This document shows positions 34,812 to 47,649 of a stretch of DNA of 64,000 nucleotides, one piece after another. Under the pieces are notes generated by a model. That model did no database searches. It was not told the origin of the DNA and saw only the letters and a program-made list of their open reading frames with translations. This stretch comes from Sipunculus nudus (Eukaryota; Annelida; Sipuncula; Golfingiida; Sipunculidae), in assembly GCA_026874595.1 (NCBI GenBank), contig CM049307.1, forward strand, positions 76,856,643 to 76,920,642. Reading direction: 5' to 3'. Made by a program: the position numbers and the translations under genes. How positions within the stretch are numbered: position 1 is the stretch's first letter; each line of letters opens with the position of its first letter.

Positions 34812-35854
34812 CAGTGGAACCCCTCTGGGGCGGACAGTCACGGGACCGGACGATTTGTCCGTTATAGCGGGTTGTCCGTCCCACAGGGGGGCGGGCCCAA
34901 GAGGTCCGGTTGCGGTCACATGTCGGAGACCCACGTATTGGACTTAATCAACCAGGAAAGCCGGTCTTTTTCCTTTAATAATTGACCTTACATATATGTT
35001 ACCTACATGTGAATGAAATTTATTGCTACCGGTTGTTGTGTTTTATTTATTTTTTTAATTTTGGAATAAGGCTTTTAATATTAACTGACACATTATCGTC
35101 ATCTCCTGTGAGGAGTAGATTCTAACATTGATTGATATAAACAGGACTTACTCGTCTCGACATATACATTTCTGCACTGGGTCTGTAAAATTTCTCAATT
35201 ACTCACTCTTTCCGTGATATTTATAAAGAATCGCTTATGCATAAATTAATTTCTGACATCTCGTTCAAGTTTTGTTTAAAATCTTTCGGGAGCGTAAGAT
35301 ACTATTATAAATAAATGCATGATGTCATATACGCCAGGACTTATTTTCGTTATGCAAATGTTTCAGGATTGGGGATTTGTTTATATCGCTGAGCCCCGAA
35401 CCAAGCGAGAGGTCATGACCCGTGACTGTTATCGTCCGGGAGTGTAACAGATATGTCATTATCCTCGCTCCTGGGCCTGTAGTAGAAAAATGTGGCACGA
35501 ATTCTGAATGAATATGTGGCTTCACTGAAAGCTCGGCACAACAGAATTCCGTCATTTTATGGGCACTACTATTGATAAAAGGAAACATAAATAAATGTTC
35601 CAGCTGAAAATAAAGTAAATTGAGTAGAACTAGCTCCGGTCTTATAATAGTCATGGCAGTATGCCTAAATCATAAGAACATTTAAGTGATATAAGGTGTA
35701 CCAGAAGCAGGCCATATTTGCAGTTTCAAAGTTTTTCTGCCGACTTCGACCGGGGTGGCCGCTTGGGTGTCCGTTAGCCGGGGTTATTTAGGCATCGGGT
35801 GGACAAAAGGTGTCCGTTGTCCTGAAAAGCTGGGTGTCTGCTCCAGAGGGGTTC
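34812..35854. mobile_element. Tigger/pogo-like non-autonomous element, right end eroded
   Basis: Left end CAGTGGAACCCCTCTGGGGC preceded by TA. The right side carries the inverse GTCTGCTCCAGAGGGGTTC but ends before the expected CCACTG. Subterminal regions on both sides repeat GTCCGTT/TTGTCCG motifs (TTTGTCCGTTATAGCGGG left; GTGTCCGTTAGCCGGG and AAGGTGTCCGTTGTCC right). Length about 1.04 kb. No transposase was recognised inside. Confidence 0.65.
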
Positions 35855-35989
35855 TTAAAGGAGTAAAAACGCTCCGTCGGCCCAAAAAGTGTCCGTGAAG
35901 AAAGAGTATGTGGCCGCGGATTGCGGTCATCTTTTAAGTATTTATTTAGATAACATTTTATTATCTTAACAGTTAACTAAAGCTCTAAT

Positions 35990-36145
35990 CATTAGTGGAC
36001 AGCTGGTGACCCGGGTTTTATTCTTGGCTAAGCCATGAATGAGAGAGGGTTGTAGTGGCATGTCCAAGCCGTTGGTTTTCTCCGGGTCCTCCACCCATAA
36101 CAAATACCGAGCGCCAACATCTGAGCCATAGATATTGCCTCGTAT
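35990..36145 (+). repeat. SINE remnant (tRNA-related, molluscan type)
   Basis: GTGACCCGGGTTTTATTC (eroded box B and arm) followed by TGAATGAGAGAGGGTTGTAG, GGCATGTCCAAGCCGTTGG and TTTTCTCCGGGTCCTCCACC. I recall the phrase GGGTTTTCTCCGGGTACTCC from SINEs common in marine invertebrates, notably molluscs. Box A is not convincing and the A-tail is absent. Confidence 0.5.
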
Positions 36146-36375
36146 TATTTATTATAACTAGTTGTACAAAATTAATCAAATACCGTAAATATTTAAAAAT
36201 GAATAACCCAATATAATACACATATTGTGTAACTCTATTATTTGTAGGTAAATTTAATATTAATTATTATAATTGCATATTATTTGCCTTACACCCTTTC
36301 TATATAAATTTATTATATATATATATATACATGTGTGTATGTGTGTGTGTATGTATATAGCGCGTGTGTTCCTTA

Positions 36376-36535
36376 TTCAGGCACTTATACTTCCCTTTAC
36401 CACTCCAATCTCAATCCTATCAAATTGTGCTGGGGACACATTAAAGGTTACGTAGCGTCAAATAACAAGACCGGTAAGCTGGGTCACGTGATCCAGTTGT
36501 TCAGACAGGCTCAAACCACCGTGTCTCATGGTTAG
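36376..36535 (+). pseudogene. Tc1/IS630-type transposase C-terminal fragment
   Basis: The plus-strand frame reads YHSNLNPIKLCWGHIKGYVA, SNNKT and further to VSHG before a stop. This is the YH..LNPIELVWG..KGYVA..N block around the last catalytic Glu/Asp of DDE_3 (IS630/Tc1-related) transposases; the usual E is K here. No upstream domain remains, and a (TA)n/(TG)n tract precedes it. Confidence 0.65.
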
Positions 36536-36670
36536 GATTCTATAGCATTCGTATTTATTTCGAACGGTGCCTTTTACATATATTTATGTTTACATGTTAA
36601 TGTTATTATATTTTGTTCAAGAATATATAAATATTAAAAAACCATTTTACAGCCGATACAGTATATAAAT

Positions 36671-36676
<6 letters not shown>

Positions 36677-36718
<42 letters not shown>
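36677..36718. repeat. (TA)n microsatellite
   Basis: Uninterrupted AT run. Confidence 0.9.
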
Positions 36719-36721
<3 letters not shown>

Positions 36722-37299
36722 CAAACATAAATACATTTATATTTTCACATCATTTATCACCTGTAATTTTCTATTTCAGATGGAATTTCCGAGTATCATT
36801 ACACCTCTTGTGTTCTCATTGTTTGTTTATCTTTTTATGGCACCTTTGTATCCCTCTTCTACGATCCCTTCCCCCTTTCTTAACTTCGCCTGGTGACCAT
36901 AACGGTTCCCTGCCGGTCCTAAGCCCGGGAGAAGGAGGAAAGTTGGGGTTTCGAGAAACCTACTCATGCCCGTAAAATTCACATAACCTTGTTTTTATCC
37001 TTTTAATTATTTTTTGTTTATAAATTTATTAAGGTTATTTCACAAGCGCATTTGACATGGCCAAAAAAAATAAAATAATCGCGTAAAAAAACATTCATTT
37101 GGTCCTTCTAGAGATATTGGCATTTATTAAATGTCGAAAAATTGCAGAATTTAATTTAATCTCATGCAGCGATGTACAAGAAAAATGGGATAAAAATGCG
37201 AAACAACACTTATCTATTGTGGGTTCTGGTTGATGGTTCCCATATTTTTTTATTTCAGCCAAAAAGTAGACTGGCCCAATCCATGAAATATTTATGACT
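36719..37299. other. No gene; possible GGCCAAAA-type MITE trace
   Basis: GGCCAAAAAAAATAAAA at about 37059 resembles the end of the MITE at 9686, and TTTTTTTATTTCAGCC occurs near 37250. The rest of the inverted ends do not match, so no element is called. Confidence 0.3.
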
Positions 37300-37640
37300 T
37301 AATTGTCATTACCCATTGCCCATGGCCCGTAATATTCGTTCAGCATATTACGTTCAGCAGAGATATATCATAGGACACGAGGTCCATGTGTGGACTACCT
37401 TAATACATGAGTACAGTGCGAATGTTACCAAGCGGGTCGAGCTTTGGGACCGCTGTTGGCGTTCACATAGCAACAATGCCACTCACAAGAGGATTGACGG
37501 ACTGATATGAAAATACGAAGGAATCGTCAGGTCCTCAAAGAGCCTTGTGACGCCTTAATATGCAAATATCAGGGATTCACCATACGGACTTTACAGGGCT
37601 TTAGTGATAAGAGCTTGCACTGAGTTAAGTCTATCGGTAC
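37300..37640 (+). repeat. Dispersed repeat family 5, copy 1
   Basis: The reverse complement recurs at 62035-62345. Shared phrases include ATTACGTTCAGCAGAGATAT/ATATCTCTGCTGAGCG, GCGAATGTTACCAAGCGGGT, CCGCTGTTGGCG, GTGACGCCTTAATATGCAAAT, CCATACGGACTTTACAGGGC and TTAGTGATAAGAGC. No protein recognised. Confidence 0.75.
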
Positions 37641-38205
37641 ATGGAATCACGTTTTATTTTAAGTATTTCATTAGTAAACGAAAATACGAAAGCCCAGGCA
37701 GGGCTAGCCAAAAAGTAAAGCAAATTCGGTTTGTTATAAATACATTACTGGGTTTTTTATATTCTACTCAGAACCATAGGTTTGCAAGCATTGTATGAAC
37801 CACACAACAAATATACTGAGGGGCAAATGATGTACCATTTTACTTAATAATCCGTTCCAACAGCCGCGAAACCTTGTTTTTTTTTTTTTTTTTTTTTTTT
37901 TGCGATCATTTCTAAAGCATTATTTCGAATGCGTGTTCCCTGCGATACAATGAATGCCGAGAAAACGACCTAAATTTTTATGACGTTCGCAAAAATCTAA
38001 TAAAATAAACTTACTAAACGACGCTGGAGTTTTTTTTGTTTTTTTCTTGAGAAGTACTTTGCTAAACCCAACAAAACTGAAACTGTGTATGCGATACCAG
38101 TACGCGTCATAATGAAATGACGTAACCCATCACGTCAATGGTGTCTCGTCTATGCAAATGTTTGTGACATGGGTCACCTGCGTGTTCATAACAGACTGAG
38201 GTAGC
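37641..38205. other. No gene recognised
   Basis: Contains a T23-like run at about 37878-37900. No convincing coding content. Confidence 0.5.
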
Positions 38206-38211
38206 TTCACG

Positions 38212-38526
38212 ATGGCTGATTTAGTCCATCGCATGTATACTTTTTGTTCCGAAGAGGCCAACACAGGGTGCTTGAAATATGCATTCTCAGAGTTCAAGAA
38301 CGCGTCCGTGCCATGCTGGGTATACGTTTCACTACATTGTGGCGACACCTCCCATTTATACCTGAGGAAAGCAACATTTAAGAAGACAACACCTGTTATA
38401 GGTATTTTCCGTTCCAAAACCCTTGTCCGCATGTTTTTTCGCGATAATTATTTTATGAATATTCATTTAAAATGCCCCTTGCCTGATGTAGATAAACAGA
38501 TATTTCGCCGATTTTGTGTAAAGTAG
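38212..38526 (+). CDS. Hypothetical protein, 104 residues
   Basis: An open frame starting MADLVHRMYTFCSEEANTGC and ending RRFCVK. It is moderately rich in Cys, Lys and Phe, with no signal peptide, membrane segment or recognised domain. A GGTATTTT donor-like site inside (after TTPVI) means only the first part may be an exon. There is no homologue I can name and no conserved neighbour, so it may be a chance frame. Confidence 0.2.
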   Translation: MADLVHRMYTFCSEEANTGCLKYAFSEFKNASVPCWVYVSLHCGDTSHLYLRKATFKKTTPVIGIFRSKTLVRMFFRDNYFMNIHLKCPLPDVDKQIFRRFCVK

Positions 38527-38529
38527 TCA

Positions 38530-39186
38530 TGAAATATATATAATGAAAAAAAGTATTTACTTTGCGACTGTTTTGCGTTATTAATGCTGAAATAACGTTG
38601 ATGGCGTCTTCCCGGCACTGCTCGATAGTACATTCCTCTATGTTATACGTTTCATGTCTATGGCTGCGTTTGTTGTTTGTTAGACAACAGTGACGTCACA
38701 AAGACATCACAGTGATCGGTCGCGCATCACCTTCACTTGACTGACATAAGTTTGACTGGCAAGTTTATTATCAGATCTAAGTCAAGGAATAAGTCGTAAA
38801 CGCTGTAGACTGTTTCTTCATATTTTGGATGATTTGTCTCATTCAAAACCAAAGGCAAAGCAAGGTAAAGAATTATTTTTTTACGCACGTAGTCGGCGGA
38901 ATAGCTCCTGCAACCTTTAGACAAGAAAGATTTACACTGCTTTACATTTAAAAAAAATTTCCCGGAAAAACATACGGACACGGGTACTGGGACGGACTAT
39001 AGGTTCGATGAAAATGTCACCAGCTAATTTCAGAATGAGAATAAGCGGCCTGTATATATAATTTATTTATAAGGTAAAATTTATTTATTTGTATAGTCAT
39101 AATAATTAATAAAGTGTATATTTAATACAGCTTGCTAATACATATATTTATATTTATTTATATAAACATATATAAGCTAAGGCATA

Positions 39187-39218
<32 letters not shown>

Positions 39219-39450
39219 ATTATTTTAATATAATGACCAGTTTAAAACCATAATAACTATAAGGTATTATTAATTATACATAAATAAATAATAAATCATA
39301 AAATCATCATCATAATATGTATATAAAGGTTAGTAAAACTTTTCTTTTTTTATATAAATGTATCCTTGCAAAACGTTTACAGCAAACTTTTTTTTATTGG
39401 ATAATAGTAAATGATTTCAGTTATTGTTACGGAAATATTATCCTAAGAGG
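38530..39450. other. No gene recognised
   Basis: AT-rich, with a (AT)n run at about 39190-39221. Confidence 0.5.
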
Positions 39451-39454
39451 AAAG

Positions 39455-39545
39455 AAACTGAGCTAAGCCCGAATTCGAACATATACTGGTGGAACACAAG
39501 TCCAGCGTTCAAACCGCTTAGCTAGAAAATCAAGCTGCCCTGTGG
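39455..39545 (-). repeat. tRNA-like / SINE head relic
   Basis: On the minus strand, TAGCTAAGCGG matches the box A consensus and GTTCGAATT is one base from the box B consensus 9-mer GWTCRANNC. Between them GCTGGACTTGTGTTCCACC looks like an anticodon arm with TGT (threonine). The acceptor stem does not pair well, so this is a SINE head or tRNA pseudogene rather than a working tRNA. Confidence 0.4.
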
Positions 39546-39605
39546 ACTCTGTTCGGTCCAATTGTTTTGTGCAACTCGTCCCCTTAGCAACATACACGTA
39601 TATAC

Positions 39606-39606
<1 letters not shown>

Positions 39607-39649
<43 letters not shown>
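39607..39649. repeat. (AT)n microsatellite
   Basis: Uninterrupted AT run directly before the LINE remnant. Confidence 0.9.
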
Positions 39650-39651
<2 letters not shown>

Positions 39652-40870
39652 TTCTTCAAAGAGGCTATTGTAACCCCAGTGTTAAAACATATTTGGATTT
39701 TGAACAACAGCATGTGCAACTAAAGACCCGTGTCCAATCTGCTTTTGCTTGCAAAGGTCCTTGAAAAGGTAGTTGCTAGCAGACTCAAGGACCATCTTTC
39801 TGCCTGTAACCTTCTAGAACCACTACTAGTCTGCGTATCGCAAATCCACAGCTGCGAGACCGCGCTCGTGAAGGTTCACAATAATTTGGCGTAAGCCCTT
39901 GACCAGAAAAAAGCAGTAATAAAGCTTTTAGATCACAGTGCCGCATTTGATACGATAGACCAAGTCATCTGATCAAAAGATGTGGAGGTGTTTGGCATCA
40001 CGGGTGGAGCTCTTTCCTGGATCATCTCCGACATGTCACACAGGAAGCAGATTGTGTGTGTGTGTGAATGGTAAAAAAATCAAGTACTTCATTGATTAAC
40101 TGTAGGGAACCACAGGGCCCTGTTTAAGGGTAACTTTTATTCACAATGTATACTTGTCCACTTGGTGATATATATATTCTGCGCCAACAAAACACTTAAT
40201 ACCATCTCTACGAAGAGGACACCCAGTTGTAACTGTCATTTGACGTAGAGAGGGCTGTTAACTACATGAAGTTAACTACAGCAAGGGGCTGTTTACATCG
40301 TCAAATGCTGGATGAATCAGCACATGTTGAAATTAAACACAAACAAAACTGAGTTCATGATTGTCAGTGAAAGGGACACATCACCAACTTGCAAGATCTG
40401 GTGCTGTAATTACCGTACGGCAGAAATATTGGTTAATGATTGCTTCCTTTCTATCCATGTTACGTAAGATTTCTGGCAGAGTGAGTTCAACAAATTTCCA
40501 CCTTAGAAACACTGGAAAAACTTGCAAATCCTTGACCTTAGGGGCAACTGAACAGTTCATTCACTTGTAACATCTTACTTAGACTATATTAATATAATTC
40601 TGATCATCACAGCTAAGTGCAATTTTAGGGAGCTCCAGCATGTGCAGAATACCGCGGCCAGGATTGTAACCACGTCTTCTTGGTAAGACCGTAATACACC
40701 CCTGTTACAATTCCTCGCAAATTTATACTTAATTTTTTTACAAATACAATGGTAAAGACGTCACGTGGTTCATTTGAACGATCACACACCACTACGGATG
40801 TACTTTCCCTCCAGGGCAGTGAAATTAACAATACTCACCGGACTCGGCTTGTACATTTCAGTGTCATATC
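39650..40870 (+). pseudogene. CR1/L2-type LINE reverse transcriptase remnant
   Basis: The plus strand begins FFKEAIVTPVLK, then RPVSNLLLLAKVLEKVVASR, LKDHLSACNLLEP, IHSCETALVKVHNNLA, a stop, ALDQKKAVIKLLDHSAAFDT and ITGGALSWIISD: reverse transcriptase blocks 1-4 of CR1/L2-clade elements (RPVSNLxxLxKVLEKVVxxRL and LLDLSAAFDTIDH). Near 40200-40225 is LYEEDTQL, where the catalytic LYADDTQL is expected, so the first Asp of YADD is Glu. Further on are LNTNKTEFMIVSERD and QHVQNTAARIVTTSSW (about 40640-40685), then the C-terminal PLRMYFPSRAVKLTILTG. Numerous stops and the substituted active site make it dead. Confidence 0.8.
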
Positions 40871-41072
40871 TGGTCTTTTTAATCGAAACCGGTTTCTAGG
40901 CTGGCTAAATGGATGGTGAATAAGGAATATTTGGCATCTCCTACACGTATTCCAGGATTTTTTTTTTTAAACGCTGCAAATGGTCCCCCTAATATTTCAA
41001 CACAAACTTATTTGGATAAAACCTTGAAAATGAGCATTTGGTTTCATTTTTTTTAAATAAGAATATTTGTCC

Positions 41073-41104
<32 letters not shown>

Positions 41105-41634
41105 ATCGTGTGTTATTGTTATTAAAAACATTTATTGCTCTAAACGTGATGCCGATAATTTGATCACATGAAGGTATGACATAATACCTGTAATTCATAT
41201 TAGACGGAATAACAGGAACCGCTAGGACGACACCATTTCCACTATCGATATAGCAGCAGTAGACACAGGAAAAAACACAATTATATGATAATAATAAATT
41301 TATTACGACTACAAATGATAAAACTTAACAGAAGGGTCCAAGCTGTCGATGACGTCTGCTAAAAATTAAAAAAAAAGGGAGAAATCCTGCAGGTCTGCCA
41401 ATGCCAGTGTGTTCCCTTCTTTGAAAAAAAAGTGTCGTTTCTAATTGTAGGATCACATCTTATGTTCCGTATGTTGAGTTGATTGCATCATAAAGAAAAA
41501 CACGGAAACCAATGGGGTGCTTGAAAGCTCAAGGCTTAATTTAAATTGTATACATATCAACGTTAATTTAACTGTATTCAATATGAAACAATTTATATTA
41601 TATTAAACATGCAAAACCAGCGGTCAATAATGAG
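40871..41634. other. No gene recognised
   Basis: Contains a (AT)n run at 41081-41103; otherwise no recognisable feature. Confidence 0.5.
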
Positions 41635-44270
41635 TTATTGACCCAACTGGTTAAAGACAAATTTAATAATATGAAAAATAGACCCATGAATGCTGCCTGA
41701 AATATGTAACACACACATATATATCACTCTTTGTGATAACTCTAATGAAAAGTAATATTTTACTGTCTGATGCAATGTCCTCGCGTCCATAGACACGAAG
41801 AGTATACTATATTGGACAAAGTCAAAGGCCTTGAAAAAGTCCAAGAAATAAAAACGGTCACCGTCATGATATCCCTGATACCCTTCGTCTAGATGTCGTT
41901 TCGAATTTGTTCCAAGTAGGCACTGTGGGACGATTAGGACTGTTTCTCTCAACTCTCAAACTTCGAAATAATTTTTTTAGGGTTACATTTGCGGGAAATA
42001 TTTTGTTTGTATTTCACACGAGTATACTTTCATAATATTACTTTTACAGTAATAGTATGTTTTGTGTTATTTTCCTGGACACAATTCTAATACAACGTAT
42101 TGGACCCGACTACATTTTTCCCTACGCGTCTGGTGTATGTAGAAGCCGCAGTGCCTTGTGGTGTTCAGACTATGACGCCCATAATACCTAAACAGCAGAG
42201 TCGTGCTCGTGTGGGTCTGCATAGCATTTTGTATGGATGATGCAATGTCTAAGCGATCGAAGAAACAAAATGTAAAACATAATCGATAGGAAAGGTCGAA
42301 AGCCTTGGAAAAGTCCAAAAATGACATTCGTCAATGGTTGCTCTCATGAATAAAATGCATTATCCAATCGACACACCAAAATGCGTAGTGTGACCGCCTC
42401 CGTGACAGTAATCCGATCGCACTAGTCCGCCTAGAATACGTGTATGTACGCAATTTATTGGATTAGTTCCATGGCGTTGTCCTGTGAAAGCGTAGCCATA
42501 TACACTTTATAATATGAAAATGCGGTAAATCCTTTCTTGTTCGCGTAGCGGAAAATTATCACCCCCCCCCCCCCTTAAAAATCCAACCACTCCTCTTCCA
42601 TTAAGAGCACGTCAGTTCTCTCATGACAGTCTTTACTGGGCAAACAAATGGTTTTCGTTTATAGCAGTCCAGAAAAACGTCATGTACAATATAGTCAAAT
42701 TTAATTGAAAATTAGAAAAAGTATAACATGATTAGTTATATAATTTTAGATGGCACAATTTAACTTTTGCTACATTGGAACACATGAAGGTGATCTTCTG
42801 TGAAGCGTTTTTACGTTTTGGATTTTTCCAAGGCATTTGATACTGTCTATCATTATAGTTCAAGCCATCCATAAAATAATATTGTTCTACGGATTCGCCG
42901 AATCAATTATCTTTTGCAACTGAAGACCCACCAGGTCCCTGGTAATGTTCCAAATTAATGCAGGGCTATATACAAATCTGCGTGATTCCTGAATACCATA
43001 TAATTCGGTTTATCTAGTATATAATGGTCAAATACAACCCATTGGACAAATTGGATATAAAGCACAAAAATGGACGTATATTTGTTGTTAATATCAATAA
43101 AAAGGATAAATGCATCAAACTTGTTGTCAAAGCCTTGCAATAGTTTTATGTTGGTCAATGTAACAAAAAAAAAAAAAAAAAAAAAGAATAGCTTATTGAA
43201 AAGTTGTTAGTTAATATTTAAGAAAAAGGTATTTTACCTGTATATTGTCTAATGCTTTAAATTTTATGATATATTGAAAACACAACTTATTTGGCAATTT
43301 ACCCTGTATTTTGCTGGTGTGCAGACAATAAGTTCAAGAATTCGGCACTTCCCCGTTGTTAGTGTTACAAAAGTATTTAAAACGTTTATCCATTATTGGT
43401 CCTAAATGTTTTTTCTTTTTTTTTTAAAGCAGGCTCTTTTTGGAGTCCTACATATTGACTTGGGCAGTACTTTTTGTGTATTTTTGTAGACGTGTCATCG
43501 AATAATTGGACTGCAGCTTTGACAATTTAAGTACTGATTCATTAGTTCCATACAATGAACTTTGGGAACTAGTAACAGTGGTTTTATGCTGCAAGCGCTT
43601 TAGAGAAATCAATTAGTACAGTAATTTTCAATGATCTGCTTCGGTGGTCATTTGATGGGGTATGTCATGTGGTCATTTTTGTCGATGTGTTGGCCAGTCA
43701 TAATTCATAGGATAAGAAAAATATTCGTACCCTTTAAGGGGCATTAACAAAGATTTTATACTTGTAAGTACTAAGAGTAGGGACATGTATATCAAGATCA
43801 TGGTTATTAGTTTGGTTATCACTGGGTCAGGTTTTTGTAGTATTAGTCAACCCGGGACCAATACTGGCTGCCTGACAGAACGTTACTTTGCATGCTGGGA
43901 ATATTTGTATACCGGTGGTCCTTTCTGGCCTTTTTCATAGGGAATACGAACACAATATATACTAATAATATAGAAGAGACAAATGATTTTCAAGTGAGTT
44001 TGTTGCTATTCAAAGCTCAAACAGAATATGAACAATGAAATTATTAAAACGTCTACTATAATCTGGAATGCTTGCAGGAGATGTCACCTCTAATAACTTT
44101 TAAATTAAAATTCTATGTAAACCTTCAAAGCAGGATCAGTAAACAAGACAAGCTGTGACACTGAAACGTACAAGCCGAGTGCGCAGATGTTAATTTCAGT
44201 GCCCTGGATGGAAAGTACACCTAATGACCTGTGCCGCGGCGAGATCGTTCAAATGAACCATGTGAGACTT
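41635..44270 (-). pseudogene. Scrambled CR1/L2-like LINE fragments
   Basis: The far end (44150-44270, minus strand) matches the C-terminal part of the LINE at 40770-40870: MVHLN, a degenerate middle, then a block equivalent to YFPSRAVKLT and the following LGLYVSVS-like residues. Going down the minus strand there are repeated short pieces resembling the reverse transcriptase block around DFSKAFD at about 43600, 43130, 42310 (FLDFSKAFDLSYR) and 41845 (FLDFFKAFDFVQYSI), plus a plus-strand piece at about 42815-42850 (LDFSKAFDT in one frame). No full palm domain is present. It appears to be a decayed, rearranged or internally repeated LINE in the opposite orientation to its neighbour. Confidence 0.55.
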
Positions 44271-44499
44271 AATCTGCACATCACATCAGTCTATTAATCT
44301 ACACAACACTAAGTGTTTGAATACACAATTTTTTTTTCCATTTTCCATTTTTCTCTCAATATTTTTCCCCGACCTTAAACCTGACATTGACTTCACATTA
44401 ATCGAAGATAACAATCGTTCAAACTTGCAACTTTTCGCAATAAACGATATTTTTCTCCACACTTTTTATACGCCCGTTAATGACGGATCAACATAAAGA

Positions 44500-45036
44500 A
44501 CAAAAAAAAATCCATACTGACTTAAATGATTTGGTACTTAGCACCACCACAGTGTCTTTCCCAATGTCAACATAAAGAACGAAAAAATTATACTGACTTA
44601 AATGATTTGGTACTTAGCACCACCACAGGGTCTTTCCCAAATGTCAACAAGAAACAAAACAGTCATAATTACTTAAATGATTTGGTACTTGCACCACCAG
44701 TGTCTTTCCCAAATGTCAACAAAAAACAAAACAATAATAATTACTTAAATGATTTGGTTAGCACCATCACAGTGTCTTTCCCAAATGTCAACAAAAAGAA
44801 CCAAAAAATCATACTGACTTAAATGATTTGGTACTTAGCACCACCACAGTGTCTTTCCCAAATGTCAACAAGAAACAAAACAATCATATTTACTTAAATG
44901 ATTTGGTACTTGTGCCACCACAGTGTCGTTCCCAAATGTCAACAAAAAAACAAAACAATAATAATTACTTAAATGATTTGGTACTTAGCACCACCATGGT
45001 GTCTTTCCCAAATGTCAACATAAAACAAAAAAAATA
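44500..45036 (+). repeat. 75-bp minisatellite, 7 copies
   Basis: Copies of AATGATTTGGTACTTAGCAC, CACCACAGTGTCTTTCCCAA, ATGTCAACAAGAAACAAAAC start at 44525, 44601, 44676, 44748, 44822, 44897 and 44972 (period 72-76). In one frame most copies are open and encode YLNDLVLxPPxSFPNVNKK-like repeats, giving two consecutive open frames of 98 and 69 codons. No start context or gene evidence supports translation. Confidence 0.9.
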
Positions 45037-45790
45037 AAATTAAACATATGATCTGTACATCAAAATCATTTGGAAATAAGCATCACTGCATAAAAGAATT
45101 AAAAATGATTACATGATGACAGGACTATTTGGGTAACAACACAAAAGCCCTCGTAATATAATGGGGCCAACATATTGTTAATAAATTAATTTCAGACTAT
45201 TGACAAAGTTACAATCAGATTATATAATATATTTTAAAGTGAAGTCCGTATTTTTTAAACAAAATTCTTAACATTAAGCTTGTCTTATTAACATTTCAGA
45301 TGAATTTTGGAATGACTTAATATATATAAATGTATACAAAGCAATGAAACATTTCCTTACACACTGAAAGATATAAACAATAAAGAATACTTGTTAAATT
45401 TACAAAACCTACATGTAGGAAAAGGCATCATCCAATCAAAATATTCTATAAAGTACAAAGATGTGTAAATAAACATATATATAACGTAAACATCATACAA
45501 ACTTGAAAAATGAAGATGCACTGCTTTACAAAAACTGTTCCAATTATTTGTAAATAATACAGAGAACCAAGCTTTTTAACTATCTATCAGACTATTGTTA
45601 TACAGACATGGTTTTTGTTTTACAGAATATCATTGAATATAAAATAGCATATACACATAAAATATTACAAAATATTATTACATAAAAATGAAACTGTTCC
45701 CTTCCCAATTCCCCCCCCCCCCAGGTGGGACAACAGACACACACAACCATTACCAAAACGCACCCAAATCGCAGACATATAATCACCACA
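45037..45790. other. No gene recognised
   Basis: AT-rich. A C-run at about 45711-45722 marks the change to the strongly strand-biased pseudogene that follows. Confidence 0.5.
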
Positions 45791-47649
45791 AACTAACCTC
45801 TACTCCTCATCTTCATCCTCTCTCTCCTCAACCACCTCCCCTCCCCCCCCTTGATAAGAGACACGCACACAACCACTACCAAAACACACGCAAATCACCA
45901 GACATATAATCATCAAACAAACTAAACCTCCACTCCCCATCCCCATCCTCTGCCTCACTCTCCTCATATGAAACAACAAACTCGGGACTCTTACCACCTT
46001 TCTTACCAACAACATCCAGCACTCTGCCCTTCCACCAGCTTTCACACCCATCATCCACAAACCTCTGCTCAACATTCATTCCAACTAAATCTGAACTAAC
46101 CAAACTCACCAAACGTAAAACACCACATTTGAAACCATTCACTAAATCACATTCATACGATTCACCACCAACATTCTTCAAAACCCCAACAAACAACCGC
46201 TCACTCCCAACAACACATTCTTTCACCTCATTCACACAACATCTCTCCCACTCAGACTCATCTTTCGATCACCTTCCCCAGAAAATCATCCACACAGTGA
46301 ACAAAAGGCAAATCTAGCTTACACATTCTCCTACCTTCATTCACACACTCATTCTCAGCCACTGCCAAAAACTTCTCTTTCTCATCATCAAGCTCACAAT
46401 CAGGCACACGCACACCAGTAAACGAAAAATCTGCACACTTCACATTCTCGCGATCCTCACTACTCATGCTCACAACTTCTTCAAATTCACCACAAGCTCA
46501 TCATACGTATACATACGACCTCCCTTGCTGAAATTCAGACTTCCATCCACATTCACACACTTCAACACATGTTTTCGAAAACGCTTTGCACCTCAACCGA
46601 AAGTCTCCTTCTGTCAACCCTGCATTCACACAACCTTTCATCCACCTTTCTCTCACTTATCCACAACCCCCCGAACTCATTCAACTCCACAGTAAAATCC
46701 TCTGCTTTCACTCTGTCAGGCGACTCCTTTCTCTCCTGCACACACCGTTTCTTCCTCATTTTATCCGCTCTTCTTGCACCCACAACCGCTCTCCTCTTCC
46801 GAACTCACTCACCTGCTCTTTCACACTACGCCTCGCTCGCTTTACTTGCTCTCTCAACTGATCATCACCCATACTCCGCAGCCAGCCCCGGGTCTCATTC
46901 CTTCGAAACATAATGACACCCTCCATTGCACACGTACTTGCATTCGGTCTTTCACGCATCAGGTCATCTAGCATACCAAAATCTCTTTTACCCCCTACAT
47001 TCGTCATGGGCACACTGGCAGTCTCACTCATTCTCTCACTCAGATAAGCATTCACTCCACCTCGTAACTGATCTTGGAAGCAACTTCTGGCTCTTACTGA
47101 AGAAAGATGCCAGTTATACGATCATTCTCACACTCTTTCACCAAAGCATCATACACCCAGTCCTTTCTGACACTGACATCCTCATACAAACACTCTGATC
47201 CTTTCATCAAACTACTTGCATCCTGAGCCCATGACTGTAAACACACCAGTAACCTTTCAAACCTAGCATTCAGTCCACTCATGTTCGTCTCACTCTCACT
47301 CACTCTCCACAACGCCCCAGTCAGCAACTTGTCAATCAGCCCAAAAGAACGCACTCCACACACAAACTGCTCCACACCAAGGTCAGCATGCACCGCTTTC
47401 ATCAACAGGTTCTCATCTTTTTCGCACAACAAGGGGTAAAGAGCTTATACCCCTGCACCATTATGGAACAGTATATTAAATCTGTTCCCTCTGAATGGTG
47501 CAAGGGGTATATGCCCCTTCCCATCTCTCACACGTCCAAACTCACGAAACCACACAGGCTTTCCATTCTTCTCACGCCCTCTATCTTGCATAGCCTTGCA
47601 TACCGTTCTGACCATACGTACAGTTCCACTCTCGCCATTCTGACTCTTA

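Noticed and set aside
36719-37299. Second MITE with GGCCAAAAA ends
   Set aside because: Only the first 17 bases resemble the 9.7-kb element; the inverted end is not convincing.
39455-39545. Working tRNA-Thr
   Set aside because: Box A is good but box B is off by one and the acceptor stem does not pair; kept only as a tRNA-like relic.
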